This document shows positions 14,361 to 24,344 of a stretch of 64,000 bases of DNA, piece after piece. Every line of letters starts with the position of its first letter. The stretch's first letter is position 1. The stretch spans positions 33,313,722 through 33,377,721 of the forward strand of contig CM050654.1 in assembly GCA_027574665.1 (NCBI GenBank). Direction: 5' to 3'. Under the pieces are notes generated by a model, which worked only from the letters and a program-made list of their open reading frames with translations, ran no database searches and was not told the origin of the DNA. The position numbers and the translations under genes were made by a program. Source of the DNA: Rhynochetos jubatus (taxonomy: Eukaryota > Chordata > Aves > Eurypygiformes > Rhynochetidae).

Positions 14361-16094
14361 CGTACACTGTGAAGTCTCCAAAAGACACTGCTGTGCATAG
14401 TAAGAATACTGCTGTGAACCCAGTTAAACCATTACAGGCTGGGTGAGTCATGGTGCTGCATCAGCCAAAGCCTCGGCTGTCAGTGTGGGGTAGAAAGACC
14501 ACACAGAAACGCGTCTCTGTTGGGCATATGCTGTGTCTTACTGGCTATTTGCACATTATATGGCTTTCAGGATTACAGTGGAAAAGAAGAAACGTGTTCC
14601 AACTGATCCTAAAAAAGGCTCAAACTGATGCAGAGAGAAACTGATTGTAAAGGAAATATGTATTTGGATCAAAGCAAGGCAGGTCTTTAAGACAGTCTGA
14701 GCTTTAATTCACTTCTGATTGGGTGTTCTAAACAATCTTTCCTCAAACAAAGTTTGTTCAAAGCTATGAGAAGGGAGATGGGACAGGAAGGCTGCTCAGA
14801 GGTGTAATGTTTTCTCTCTACGAGGGGAACGTTGTTTTGTCAACCTAAGACAGGACAAGAGTCCATGACCGCTGAACCCTGCACTGACTCTGCCTAAAAT
14901 TGCCTTTTACAGCATCGAAGTATGTTCTGCTCAAATCTTTTCCAATATCTTTCCCTAAGGCAGCAAAGTCAGGAATAAGGATCATCATAAGGAATAATCG
15001 CCTCTGTCTCAAAACACTTAATTGCAAAGGCCACCTGCATGAGATTCTGTGGCCTGCTTTTCCTTACTTTTGGACTCGTTAGCCTCCTCAGGTCTGTAAC
15101 AGCTCTGCTCTCTGGGTGGTAGGGGTCAAGAGAAGGCATGTGGCTGGTGAACTAGATGTGATCTGCAGGGTTAGTCTGATCCCGATCAAAGCTGGTGGAC
15201 AGGTGCTCAGTGGCTTTCATGGGGCAGGATCAAGGTTAGGTTTGATCTTTGGTGGGGATTTTGTGGTGGTAGTGTTTTTTGTTAGCCTTCTCAGTTCTCA
15301 TGAAGCTATTCGATTTGGTCTTGGCATCATCAGTAAGCCTCTGTATTGATATGTACAGTCTTTGAAGCCTGTGGAGCAGAGCATGGGATGGATGTGCTTT
15401 TACTTCAGAATAGCACAAACCAAATACGTGGCTGTTGAATTAATTTGTGGTTGGTGTTTTCTGAGAACTGCAGCTCAGATTTCCTCTTCCATTTCCTGTT
15501 ACCATCTTTCCAAAGAGTTAAAAAAAGAGCCAGGGAGGTAGAACTGAAGCAACTGCAGACTAGTGTGATCCCCATGGATGCAGGGGCTGTATGACGGTTT
15601 TAGAGAACAGCAGACTGAACGGAAGATGAACAATACACAAGATGCTATCTCTGATTTCAGAGGTCCTATCTTTGATTTCAGGCACAATGATGAAGCAGAA
15701 TTCTTGATAGCTTGTCCAATTTTCCGTTGAGTTAGTGCACTAGCTAACTATCTACAAGTAACCACAAACTGCCCTTTTACTTTTTCTTTTCTGTTAGTGG
15801 ACTAATAGGACTGCCAAGTTTTACTTTCTTAGATGGGTCTTAAATGGGAAGCGGTTGATTCATGGAAGCAAGATGCCTGGAGAATGAATTTATGCTAGCT
15901 TGTAGCCACCAGAAACCTCTGTATTCCAGCAGACTTTAAATTGAGAAATGGAGCTTGCTTCTCATACTAGATTTCTCAAACTACTTTCTCCAAGCAATAG
16001 AAAAACAAACTTGTCAGGTAGGCAGGGATTCATTGCAATAGCTAAATTTTGAGGTATCTCTAAGTGTTTATCACTTGATTCGCTCCTGGAAGTC

Positions 16095-16185
16095 TCCAAG
16101 TGAAATATGAGAGGCTGGATTGCTTAAGAAGGTCAAACAAGGTGAATGTAATGGTCCCCTCTGGCCTGAAAAATCCGCGGACTGT
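16095..16185 (+). mobile_element. Possible ancient CR1-like LINE scrap
   Basis: The string AATGGTCCCCTCTGGCCTG at about 16150 resembles the 3' end found in old reptile CR1 families (ATGGTCCCTTCTGGCCTT type), preceded by a GAGAGGCTGGATTG-like segment. Only about 90 bp is recognisable and no terminal octamer repeat is visible. Confidence 0.3.
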
Positions 16186-17124
16186 GCTGTCAAATGGAAG
16201 TGTGGACAAAGGCAAAGCTGAGTTTTTAAAAACTTGTCTTAGCTGTCACAGACTGGTGGTATTTACCTCTGTGGGAAGAATATGGCTCGTAGTACACAGA
16301 GGGTTTTGACGTAAGACTGAGCAATCATCCCTATCTGCAAACCGAGGCCAGTCACTGCCCTTGGATGTTTTCAACTCACCGTATCTCCAAGGCACGAACA
16401 CAAGTCGTCTAGGGGCAGAGTGACCTGATGATTTCCCACGTGTTTCCCCGTGGGCTTCTCCATTGTTGTCAATTCCTTGGGCAGGCATCAGAGTCAGCAT
16501 CAGGTAATGAAGAGAAAACCATGGATTTAACAGATGTGAAGCTGTCCTCCTCCTTTCTCTCTTTTATTGTGGATAAATAAGAAAATGATCTGCAACTGTA
16601 GCAGATTACATTCAAAACAGCTGTGTGAATATTACAACTATTGGTCATATGCTGTTGTCGAATCTCCTATACAGTGTTTTCAAAGCCTATTGAGTAATGT
16701 ACCATGAGGCCAGTTGTGGATGATGCATTTCCAGAGGATTCAGTGTTGTGTGGGATCGTGACGGAGTATCCTCTGTGCTCTGCTCTATTCAGTGCCACCG
16801 TTAGTGCTGGGACTCATTGAGTAGAAGACCTGTCTGTTTAATCTGCAGATGCCATGAAGGCAGAGAACAGGATTAAATTAAAAATGACCTTAACAAACAG
16901 AGGAAAGGGATGTAAAAAAAACCATGAGAGAATTCAAGAAGTGCAAGTTACCTCTACCTGGAGGCAGTCCATGGCATGAACATGTGCTGGGAAGCCAGAG
17001 GAGCAGAGGGGATGGTTGGGAACAGCAGCCAGAGAGCTGCTTCTCAGAGAGGATATGGAGGATCACTGACTAGATGTGAGGTGACTGTGGACGCCATGGA
17101 AAAGACCACTGTACATATTGAAAT

Positions 17125-17560
17125 GTGCATGTATTGGGCTGGGCTGGAGCTGGAGCAGAGCCTCCAAAGGATGTGAAGTAATTCCACTCTCCTGGACTCT
17201 GGTAAGATCTCACCTGGAGCCGTGTCAACCTGTAGGGACCGTGAAACCAGAAAGCTGTGAGAAGGCTGGGGATGGTTCAGTAGACAGCTGGATTTCCAGT
17301 CTACCTGGAAAAGCAACCTGAGAGGAAAGAGGGGTGGATTGGGCAGCTCAGGCTGAAGAAGGGGGTGTAGGGGGCACAAGGGCTGGTCCTTAAGGACAAG
17401 AGAGGAAGGGAAATGTGTCCCCTGTGCTCATTTTGGATACAAAAGAAGAGGGCCTTGAGATGCAGTAGCAAGGTCAAACAGAAAGAGAAGATTCCGGATG
17501 GTGAGGCGTGGGAGCAGGTTGCCTGGGAAGGCTGTGCATCTCCAGCACAGGACTCTGAGA
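17125..17560 (+). mobile_element. CR1 LINE fragment (3' part, + orientation)
   Basis: Several blocks in the right order match the 3' region of avian CR1: CTGGACTCTGGTAAGATCTC followed by CACCTGGAG (about 17192-17219), GAACCAGAAAG-like (17243), GGGCAGCTCAGGCTGAAGAAG (17340), and GGATGGTGAGGCGTGGGAGC with AGGTTGCC following (17497-17524). The copy is diverged and broken by indels and lacks the terminal octamer tail. It encodes nothing intact. Confidence 0.65.
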
Positions 17561-17607
17561 GTGCATTAGACATCCATCAGATCTGGCTGTAGCAGAGGAG
17601 TGTTGGG

Positions 17608-18516
17608 ATGGGGAGCCAAAGCAATGACTCCTCGAGATCATATGCACTATTGATTTTCCATCACCCTTTCTATCTTTGTGTATCTGCAGAGATAGATACA
17701 CCCATCTGCCTGTCTGCAATCCAGCCCTCTAAAAATGAAGTTTGGTGTGTTTCCCTGCCCCAAGTGATGCTGTCCCTGCACACCGGAGTGCCTGCGTCTC
17801 TGTTAGGTCCATTTTGGAAGGGTTACATTTTAGGGTCTTCCGCACTTGTGCAGTGTCCCCCCAGCCTCGGACAGGAGTCCTTTTCTGGCAGCGCGTCTGG
17901 GATGGGGCTGTCCTTGAGGGTCACTCCCCAAGAGAGGGCGTGCGACGGCCGGGAATGGCTGCGCTGCCGGGCCGGGCTGCCGTCGGGGCACCGCCGCGCC
18001 GGGGCCGGAGCCGCTGGCGATGCAGGGTGGAGAGCAGGGAGCGTCCCCCCTGGTGCTCCGCTCTGCTTGGCTGCCTGCCTCGGTGCGACGGCAGGGAAAC
18101 CGGGCTGCAAGCGGCTTTTGGAGGTGCAGGGGTTTTGGGGTGACAGGGAGATGGAGGTGAGTGAAGTGATGGAGTGTGGGCAGAGTGGTGCTGGTGGAAG
18201 GGCTCTTGCAGGGAGTGGAGCCAAGCCCTGCATCATCCCTGTTTTCATGGCTCCAGACTGCTGCAGCCTGTGCTGCCCAGGGCCCCCCCCAAGCCCTACT
18301 GAGTGCCCGTGCAAAGGCGTCATCGCCCCACTGGACACTTTTTTGGCGTTACGTCTACAAATTTGTCTGAGCACACTGCTTGTACATCTGTGTGAAGGTG
18401 ATGGAAACCTGGACCTGCCGCTCAGGTTTTCAAAGGAACCTAGCACTCGGATCCCTTTGAAGTTCATGGGTATGAAAAACTTCCGTACGTCTGAGCTGCA
18501 GGGGCTCTGCACGTAA
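17608..18516 (+). other. Long open frame of unknown status (302 codons)
   Basis: An ATG in fair context (GGGATGG) opens a 302-codon frame just past the CR1 fragment and crosses a GC-rich patch (17880-18140). The translation shows no signal peptide, repeats or family motif that I recognise, and a second long frame overlaps it on the minus strand. Stop-poor GC-rich sequence is the simpler explanation. I do not call it a gene. Confidence 0.12.
17880..18140. other. GC/CpG-rich patch
   Basis: A local rise in CpG (for example GCGACGGCCGGG at 17942 and GCACCGCCGCGCCGGGG at 17988) stands out from its surroundings. It may be a small CpG island or a methylation-free element. There is no recognisable exon. 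Confidence 0.4.
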
Positions 18517-21500
18517 GTGCACCAGAGCACAGCACCATGGGGCTGAGCCCTAAGGGGGCTGAACACACTGCTTTTGTCATAGTGCCACCCCAAAGTGAGG
18601 ATGCCTCACAACTTTTTACTGTATTTTTTATCTGTATAATCTGCAGGTTATCTGTTAAAAAACAACCAACATAACCCCAAGCTTTTTCCCTGTGTAATTC
18701 ACCATTAGTGGATGTGTGTGAGTGATGCAGAGGTTTATCTCAAAGCTCTGTCTCTCTCGATCCCTCTCACTTAATTTCCCTGTTCCTGTAGCCCCTTTGC
18801 CCAGCACCTCTGGTCTGGGGGGTCTTTCTGAGGTCACCTCTTCAAGTCCTAGTGGTCTTCCAATTCTGCATGTGGAAAATATAGTGTTCATTGAATGAAA
18901 AGCTTTGAAATATAATAAGAAAGGGGAGAAGACAGCATAGTTTGGGTGCCCTGCTTTTTTATTTGGGTGCCCTGGATTTTATTTGTTTTTCTCTCCTGTA
19001 AGCTGAGATTATGAAAGGGAAAAATGATAATTTTGTACAAAAGAAAAAAAAATCCCACTGTAAAAATGTTCACGCTTTTCTAGTCTCAGCCTGAGTTTGC
19101 TTTTACTTCATTCACAACAGTCGGACTACCCTTGTTTCCATCCTGGGCCGGACTTCCTATATTTAAGCCTCCGCAGGACACAGTTTACAGTGGTGATGCT
19201 GACTCACACTTCATTAAGAGTCACAAACAGTGACTCCTGCGATGCATCAGCCGCCGCCAGGACCCGCGCCCCTCGCAGCTGAACCGGGCAGTGCCCGGCG
19301 CCTCGCGGGGCTGAGCCCATCGGAGGAGGTTGTAGCACCATCAGCCACCGCTGGCTTGACATTCGGCTGAGCCGCCGTCACCGGCTTCGCGCGATGGGGC
19401 GGCGGTGGGATATGTGGCAGTGACTGAAATGAGATCATTGGGAAGTGAAATCAGATTCAATTGCATTAGAAATTCCTGTCAGATAAAGCTGGCAGAGGTG
19501 CTGCAGAGCTAGTAGACCATTGCTGGGCTCGCTATACAGCTGGTTAATATATTTATTACATATCTCTCCCAGATTGACTCGGGGCTTAAATTTAAAAAAA
19601 ATAAAAAGTTTCTTTTTCCTCATCTTGGTTCCTCATCTGGTGGTTTTGTGATAGTTGGCTCTTTCCCGGTGTTCGACTGGATGTGTGAACTTATTAGTTG
19701 TGTCAGTAAAGTGATGGAGTTAGGCTCGGCACAGGGGAAGAGCGTATCAGATGCTTCTGCTGCACACCTCAGGTCTGGCATCACCTGCAGTGGCCAACAG
19801 TGGGCGGCACTGACCCACTGGCAGCTAGTCCTTATGGCCCAATAGTAATGCTGATTAAAATTTGGCATTAGCTGTGTAGCTTGGATAATACTTCGAGGCT
19901 GATTGACTTGCAATACGCTAGCTGAGTACAGATGTAAAGGCAGTCTGCGGCGGTGCCTGCCTTTCCTGCCTGCTGGGGGGTTCTTCCTCCAGCCTCCTCT
20001 GAAAGCCTCTCGTTGGGGTGTTGCCTCCTGTCCTGCTCCTGGCTGACAGAGACCACTTTTATTTCAGTGATAACAGCATGTGTTGCTGTAGAGCTATTCA
20101 TAATGCTATTTTTCCATCTCTCTAACTGAAATAAAACATGATCCATATGTGTCGCTGGGAAGTAAAGTCACCCTTTCCTTGGCTAGGCCACTCATTTCAC
20201 TTTCTCCACCCCATACTGTCTTCGTTCTCTGTGCCCTGGTGTTGGGTAGGGGGAATGCCCAGTTCCCCTGCTCCTTGATCTCTGTCTCCATCCTGTGCTG
20301 TTTGTCCTCTGCTCCCACCAGGCAGGGATGATTTTGTGTTTGCTGCCTACGTGGTGGGGCCAGAGTCCAGGGTTAGCATAGAGAAATTGTAGAAGTTATG
20401 GAGTTGGGCAGGGGTGCACCACTAGAGTCTTGGGTAGCAGAGTTTGGGGCTCTGACTCTCACAACCCAGTGAGTTAAACCTCTGTGAGCCTGGGAGAGTG
20501 AGCATGCCCTTGGGGTACCTTCCCAAACCTGCTCCCAGCCTCCTGGGTCCTGGCTCAGACTTTCTAAGCTTGAGGTGGTGACTTTGTATTCAGTTTCCTC
20601 CATGAGTTCATCCGCTTCTCAAACCACGTGCAGTGCTGGTGTCCACACCATCGTCCTGCAGTGATGAGTTCCCCAGATTTGATATCTGCTGTGCACAACA
20701 ATTCCTCTTGCTCTCCACTCAAACTGCTGCCCCATGGCTGTTAGCTGTGTGGTGAGACTCAGCCACCTACCTCCAGGCTTTCCCAGCTTTCTCACGCTCT
20801 CTCCCTTTTAATTCCATGGAGAAAAGGGGGTCTGCAAGCACGGACCTGGAGAGCAACACAATATACTGTGCCCTGTGTTCTGAGACCTCTCTGCTGCACC
20901 TGTGCTTTGGTGCAAGAAATCGAGCCCTGCCTTTACAAGTACTACAGCGCCTATAAAAAGAGCATATCTGGAATAGAGAAGCGAAAGCATCTTCAACCCC
21001 AAATAGCCACGCTGCAAATTTGCATTTTTTGGTGCAGTCTGGGCCATCCGGGAGCAATCGTGTGGGTGTGATCTCCACAGGATAGTTTTATTTTAGTCTG
21101 AGTGGGAAGTGGGAGTCCCTGTAGCCAGGGGGTGAGGAGGTGAGGCTGTGGCTTGGACAGAGCAGGCGAAACTCTGTCAGAACTCACACCTACTTCAAAA
21201 GGGATCTGTATGGTCTGTTGACTAAAATGATTTTAATTCAAACCAGAATTAGCTCATTGCGTGGAGCAGGGAGGGAGAGAAAAGGCAAGGATTTGATGCT
21301 GTACTTTTTGCCTTCTGATTCTCCAATTTTGGTGCAGGATGGGGAAACATCTGCCAATAGCAATCCTCAGGATAAAGCTTTTCTAAAAACTCCATAGAGT
21401 TTTGGCCAACTAAACTAAACTAAACCAGAAAACCCTCACAGCCCTATGTCCAGTGCTTATACTTCATGGTGGGTATCTCTCAGGTGTAATTTCATCCTTC

Positions 21501-22534
21501 ATCTCACCCCAAAATTAGAGGGATAACAAACATATCAAGATTTAGACGAATCAGCGTGATCTGGAGAGATCAGAGCGGTGGCGTCTGTGACCTGCAAATA
21601 ATCGGTGTCTGAAGCAAATAATGCTCTGTGCATAAGGAGTGCTGAAGAGCCAGGATGGGGAAGAAGGGTGCATCGAGCATTACCTGCTAATGCAGACACC
21701 CACCAGGCTTGCTCATGTAGTGGTTTGTGCACACACCAACTGGGCTCGATGGTTTCACCCCCAGCTGCTGTTTCAGAGGAAATCAGCACGCTGTTCTGTC
21801 GAACCTTTGCAGACAAAAACTTGAGGAAGGATGATGCGTGGTCAGTGTGAGCAAATAGTGTTATGTTATCTTCTACCTTTTTTACTACCTACACCTGAAT
21901 GTTAATTTTTGCTTTCTCTTCAAGGGAGGCTGCTACATGCAAATTACCTCTCCACTACCAGAGAAGCTGGTAAGGTGATGATAAAAAATACACAGAATAA
22001 GTGATGCTAAGCAATGCATTTTGTTAGAGAGAGCAGGGGGAGGCATAGGGGGCTGCAAATATCCTTTACATAATGCCAGTAGTACCGAGCAGGAGAGGGT
22101 GCCGAGCCTTGGGGTTTGCCCAGGCACTTATATAAAATAAGATGCAGCGACAGCAGCAGTGTGTGCTAGAGCTAAGCCATAATTAAACACCTCCAGGTAG
22201 TTTAAATGAGACGTGCAGATTTAGAAGATAGTTTTTAGTGGTTCATGTCATCATCTGACTAGCAGAGAAAACAAACAGATGTGGCACGTACTAAAAAAAG
22301 ATACGGAGGGAGAGCAAAGTAAATTCACAAATTAATCCTTGGTCCTGCTCTGGTGGAGAGAGGAGAGGGACTGCCGGTGTGTCCAGCACCCAGCAAAGCC
22401 TTTTCAGGGGTGTGTGGGTGCCATTGGGTTTATTCATGGTTTATCACTGGATTTCTGTCTAACACTTCCATTTTCCAGCACTGTCGTTCACACGATGACC
22501 ATGGAAGTTGCATTGGCTGTGGGACCAGATGTGC
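18517..22534. other. Gene-free interval
   Basis: No coding exon is recognised. It contains a 13-bp direct duplication TTTGGGTGCCCTG (18941 and 18962), a small CpG-rich patch (19225-19410) and AT-rich motif-dense blocks at 19430-19600 and 19820-20130. A short ACTAA-type run occurs near 21410. The remainder shows nothing I can name. Confidence 0.5.
19225..19410. promoter_or_regulatory. Small CpG-rich patch beside an AT-rich block
   Basis: About 185 bp is rich in CpG (CAGCCGCCGCCAGGACCCGCG at 19249, CGGCTTCGCGCGATGGGGCGG near 19381) within otherwise CpG-poor DNA. It is followed directly by a unique AT-rich block with GGTTAATATATTTATTACAT near 19541. The pairing resembles a regulatory element or a non-coding-RNA promoter, but no transcript evidence is available. 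Confidence 0.3.
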
Positions 22535-23216
22535 TGTGCTGGTTTTGGCTGGGATAGAGTTAATTTTCTTCAGAGTAGTTAGTATGAGGCTATGTTTTGG
22601 ATTTGTGCTGAGGAGAATGTTGATAACACACTGACGTTTTTAGCATGAGGCTATGTTTTGGAGAAGAATACTGACAACATACTAACGTTTTTAGTTGTTG
22701 CCCAGCAGTGTTTACATTAATCCAAGGACTTTTTCAGTTTCTCATACTGCCTCTGTGTTCCCAGCTTCTTCGCTACAAGATGCTGGGAGGAGACACAAAC
22801 AGGACAGCTGACCCAAACTGGCCAAAGGGATATTTCATGCCATAAAATGTCATGCTCAGTATATAAGTTGGGCGGAGTTGGCTAGGGGATCCCTCCGTCT
22901 CTGGTTCTTGCTGCTTGAGGACTGGCTGGGCATTAGTCTGCAGGTGGTGAGAGGTTATATCACTTGAGGTTTTTTCATTGCTGTTTTCCTTTTCATTACA
23001 TATTACCATTAGTACTACTAGTAGTATGGACATTACCTAGTAGCAGTAGCGTCAACATTTTATTTAATTTATTTTCAGCTATTAAACTGTTGTTATCTCA
23101 ACCTATGAATTACCTTACCTTTTCCTCTGATTCTCTCCCTCATCCCACTGGAGGAGGAGGGTGGTGATTGAGCAGCTGTGTGGTGCTTAGTTGCTGACTG
23201 GGGTTAAACCATGACA
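22535..23216 (+). mobile_element. Solo LTR of an ERVL-type endogenous retrovirus (TguLTR5-like)
   Basis: The element begins TGTGCTGGTTTTGGCTGGGA and ends GGTTAAACCATGACA, the ends of a large avian LTR family I recall as TguLTR5. Internal landmarks are in order: the GACAGCTGACCCAAACTGGCC segment, a TATA-like TATATAAG (22860-22867), and ATTAAA (23081-23086) as polyadenylation signal. Flanking pentamers TGTGC and TGTGT fit a 5-bp target-site duplication with one change. There is an internal tandem duplication at 22581-22692. No internal retroviral sequence or coding region is attached, so this is a solo LTR, 682 bp. Confidence 0.85.
22581..22692 (+). repeat. Tandem duplication inside the LTR
   Basis: The segment AGTATGAGGCTATGTTTTGG...GACGTTTTT (22581-22641) is repeated in shortened form as AGCATGAGGCTATGTTTTGG...AACGTTTTT (22642-22692), with about ten bases missing from the second copy. 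The second LTR in this window has the segment once. Confidence 0.8.
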
Positions 23217-24210
23217 TGTGTGTTGTGTTTGTGCAGGGATGTCAGCATGTTTCAAGCTGGTGCTTTCCGATCTCATTCCCTGTCCTGGTGTGTGTAAGTC
23301 ACCCCCTTGCTCTCCCTCCATTGGAGCAGGGTGTCGGAGCGCAGTTGGGGCTGTGCTTCTGAGCACCATCACTCACCAGCCAGGTTTCTGCCCTGATGAG
23401 GGCCAGCACTTGGCAAATAGCAGACAGACAAAGCTCAAAACATGAAGCTGCTGTCACTGAGGCCATCGTGGGATGGATGCTGGAGCTGATGGCTGAGGTG
23501 TGACTGCCTGATGGAGGTCAGGGCATGGCCCCATGACTGTAAGCAACTGAACCAGGGTGGTCTAGGAAGCAACTGCCCCTTCAGCTGGGAGGTCTCCCCT
23601 TATGCCAGGGTTATTGAATTGAGAAGGTAAATGTACCTCCAGGAAGGTGGTTTCCTCAAGGTCTGAGCCACTGAAGCCCATTGGAGCCAGACTGTTTGAG
23701 TTTTTACAGCAACAACAGGATTTGCACATGGTTAACACCCATCAGGTGTGAAAAGGAAAATTCCAGCTGAAGGGGCAGCTGTCCTCGAGCCCAACCTGAG
23801 CAGTTGTTAAATTGCTTCAGCTCAATCATAGGGAACTGCCTGCATATTTCCAAGGAGAGTATCTGATGGGAATGTGCACAAGGCTCTGGAATTCATTCTT
23901 AAGCCAAAAACAAGGAGAGAAAAGTTCAGTTCCAGCACCATAAGCTCCTGGTAAGACTCAAAATTACTAAATATTTTGTGGGAGTGCTAGCAGCCTGCTC
24001 CAGTCATACTGAATCCTCCCCATCAATCCCAGCAAGGAAGAGACCAGCCCTATTGGTGACCGTCCCCTGTGCACTACTGGGGTGTTGCACTGGTGCTGAC
24101 CTGCTGGGATCTCACAGAATCCAGCACTTCATCACTATTTGGGACAATAGACTTTGGCAGGGTTATGCTCATTATTTTTAAATCCTTGAGGCATGAGCAA
24201 TTCCTCTGTA
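23217..24210. other. Gene-free interval between LTR and hairpin
   Basis: This is unique, moderately GC-rich sequence with no recognisable exon, repeat family or regulatory block. Confidence 0.45.
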
Positions 24211-24344
24211 GGACTGAGCCTTTTCCTCCCTCCTATCTTCGGCAGAGCTCCTGCAGTAGAAACCTGCAAAACAAGAGCCCTCTGGGCTCTGGTTTCTACT
24301 GCAGGGGCTCTGCTGAAGATGTGATGGGAGAAAATGCACAGTCC
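24211..24344. repeat. Long near-perfect inverted repeat (hairpin)
   Basis: Arms 24211-24264 and 24291-24344 pair in strict register with no bulge: 49 of 54 positions pair in RNA, four of them G-U. The inner 31 positions (24234-24264 with 24291-24321) pair without interruption. The 26-nt loop contains its own 6-bp stem, GAGCCC (24275-24280) with GGGCTC (24284-24289). The arms differ at several bases, so this is not an assembly fold-back of a single copy. It resembles a young inverted duplication, a MITE-like element or a hairpin-RNA locus. There is no known miRNA that I recognise. Confidence 0.88.

Larger units (their letters stand above)
8291..17124. other. Gene-free interval downstream of C1QL2
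   Basis: No exon is recognised on either strand. Homopolymer runs occur near 10928 (A) and 11921 (T18). AT-rich, homeodomain-motif-rich stretches around 9960-10115 and 14215-14360 are the best candidates for regulatory sequence. A possible very old LINE scrap is at 16100-16180. The rest looks like unique intergenic DNA with no gene. Confidence 0.55.
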
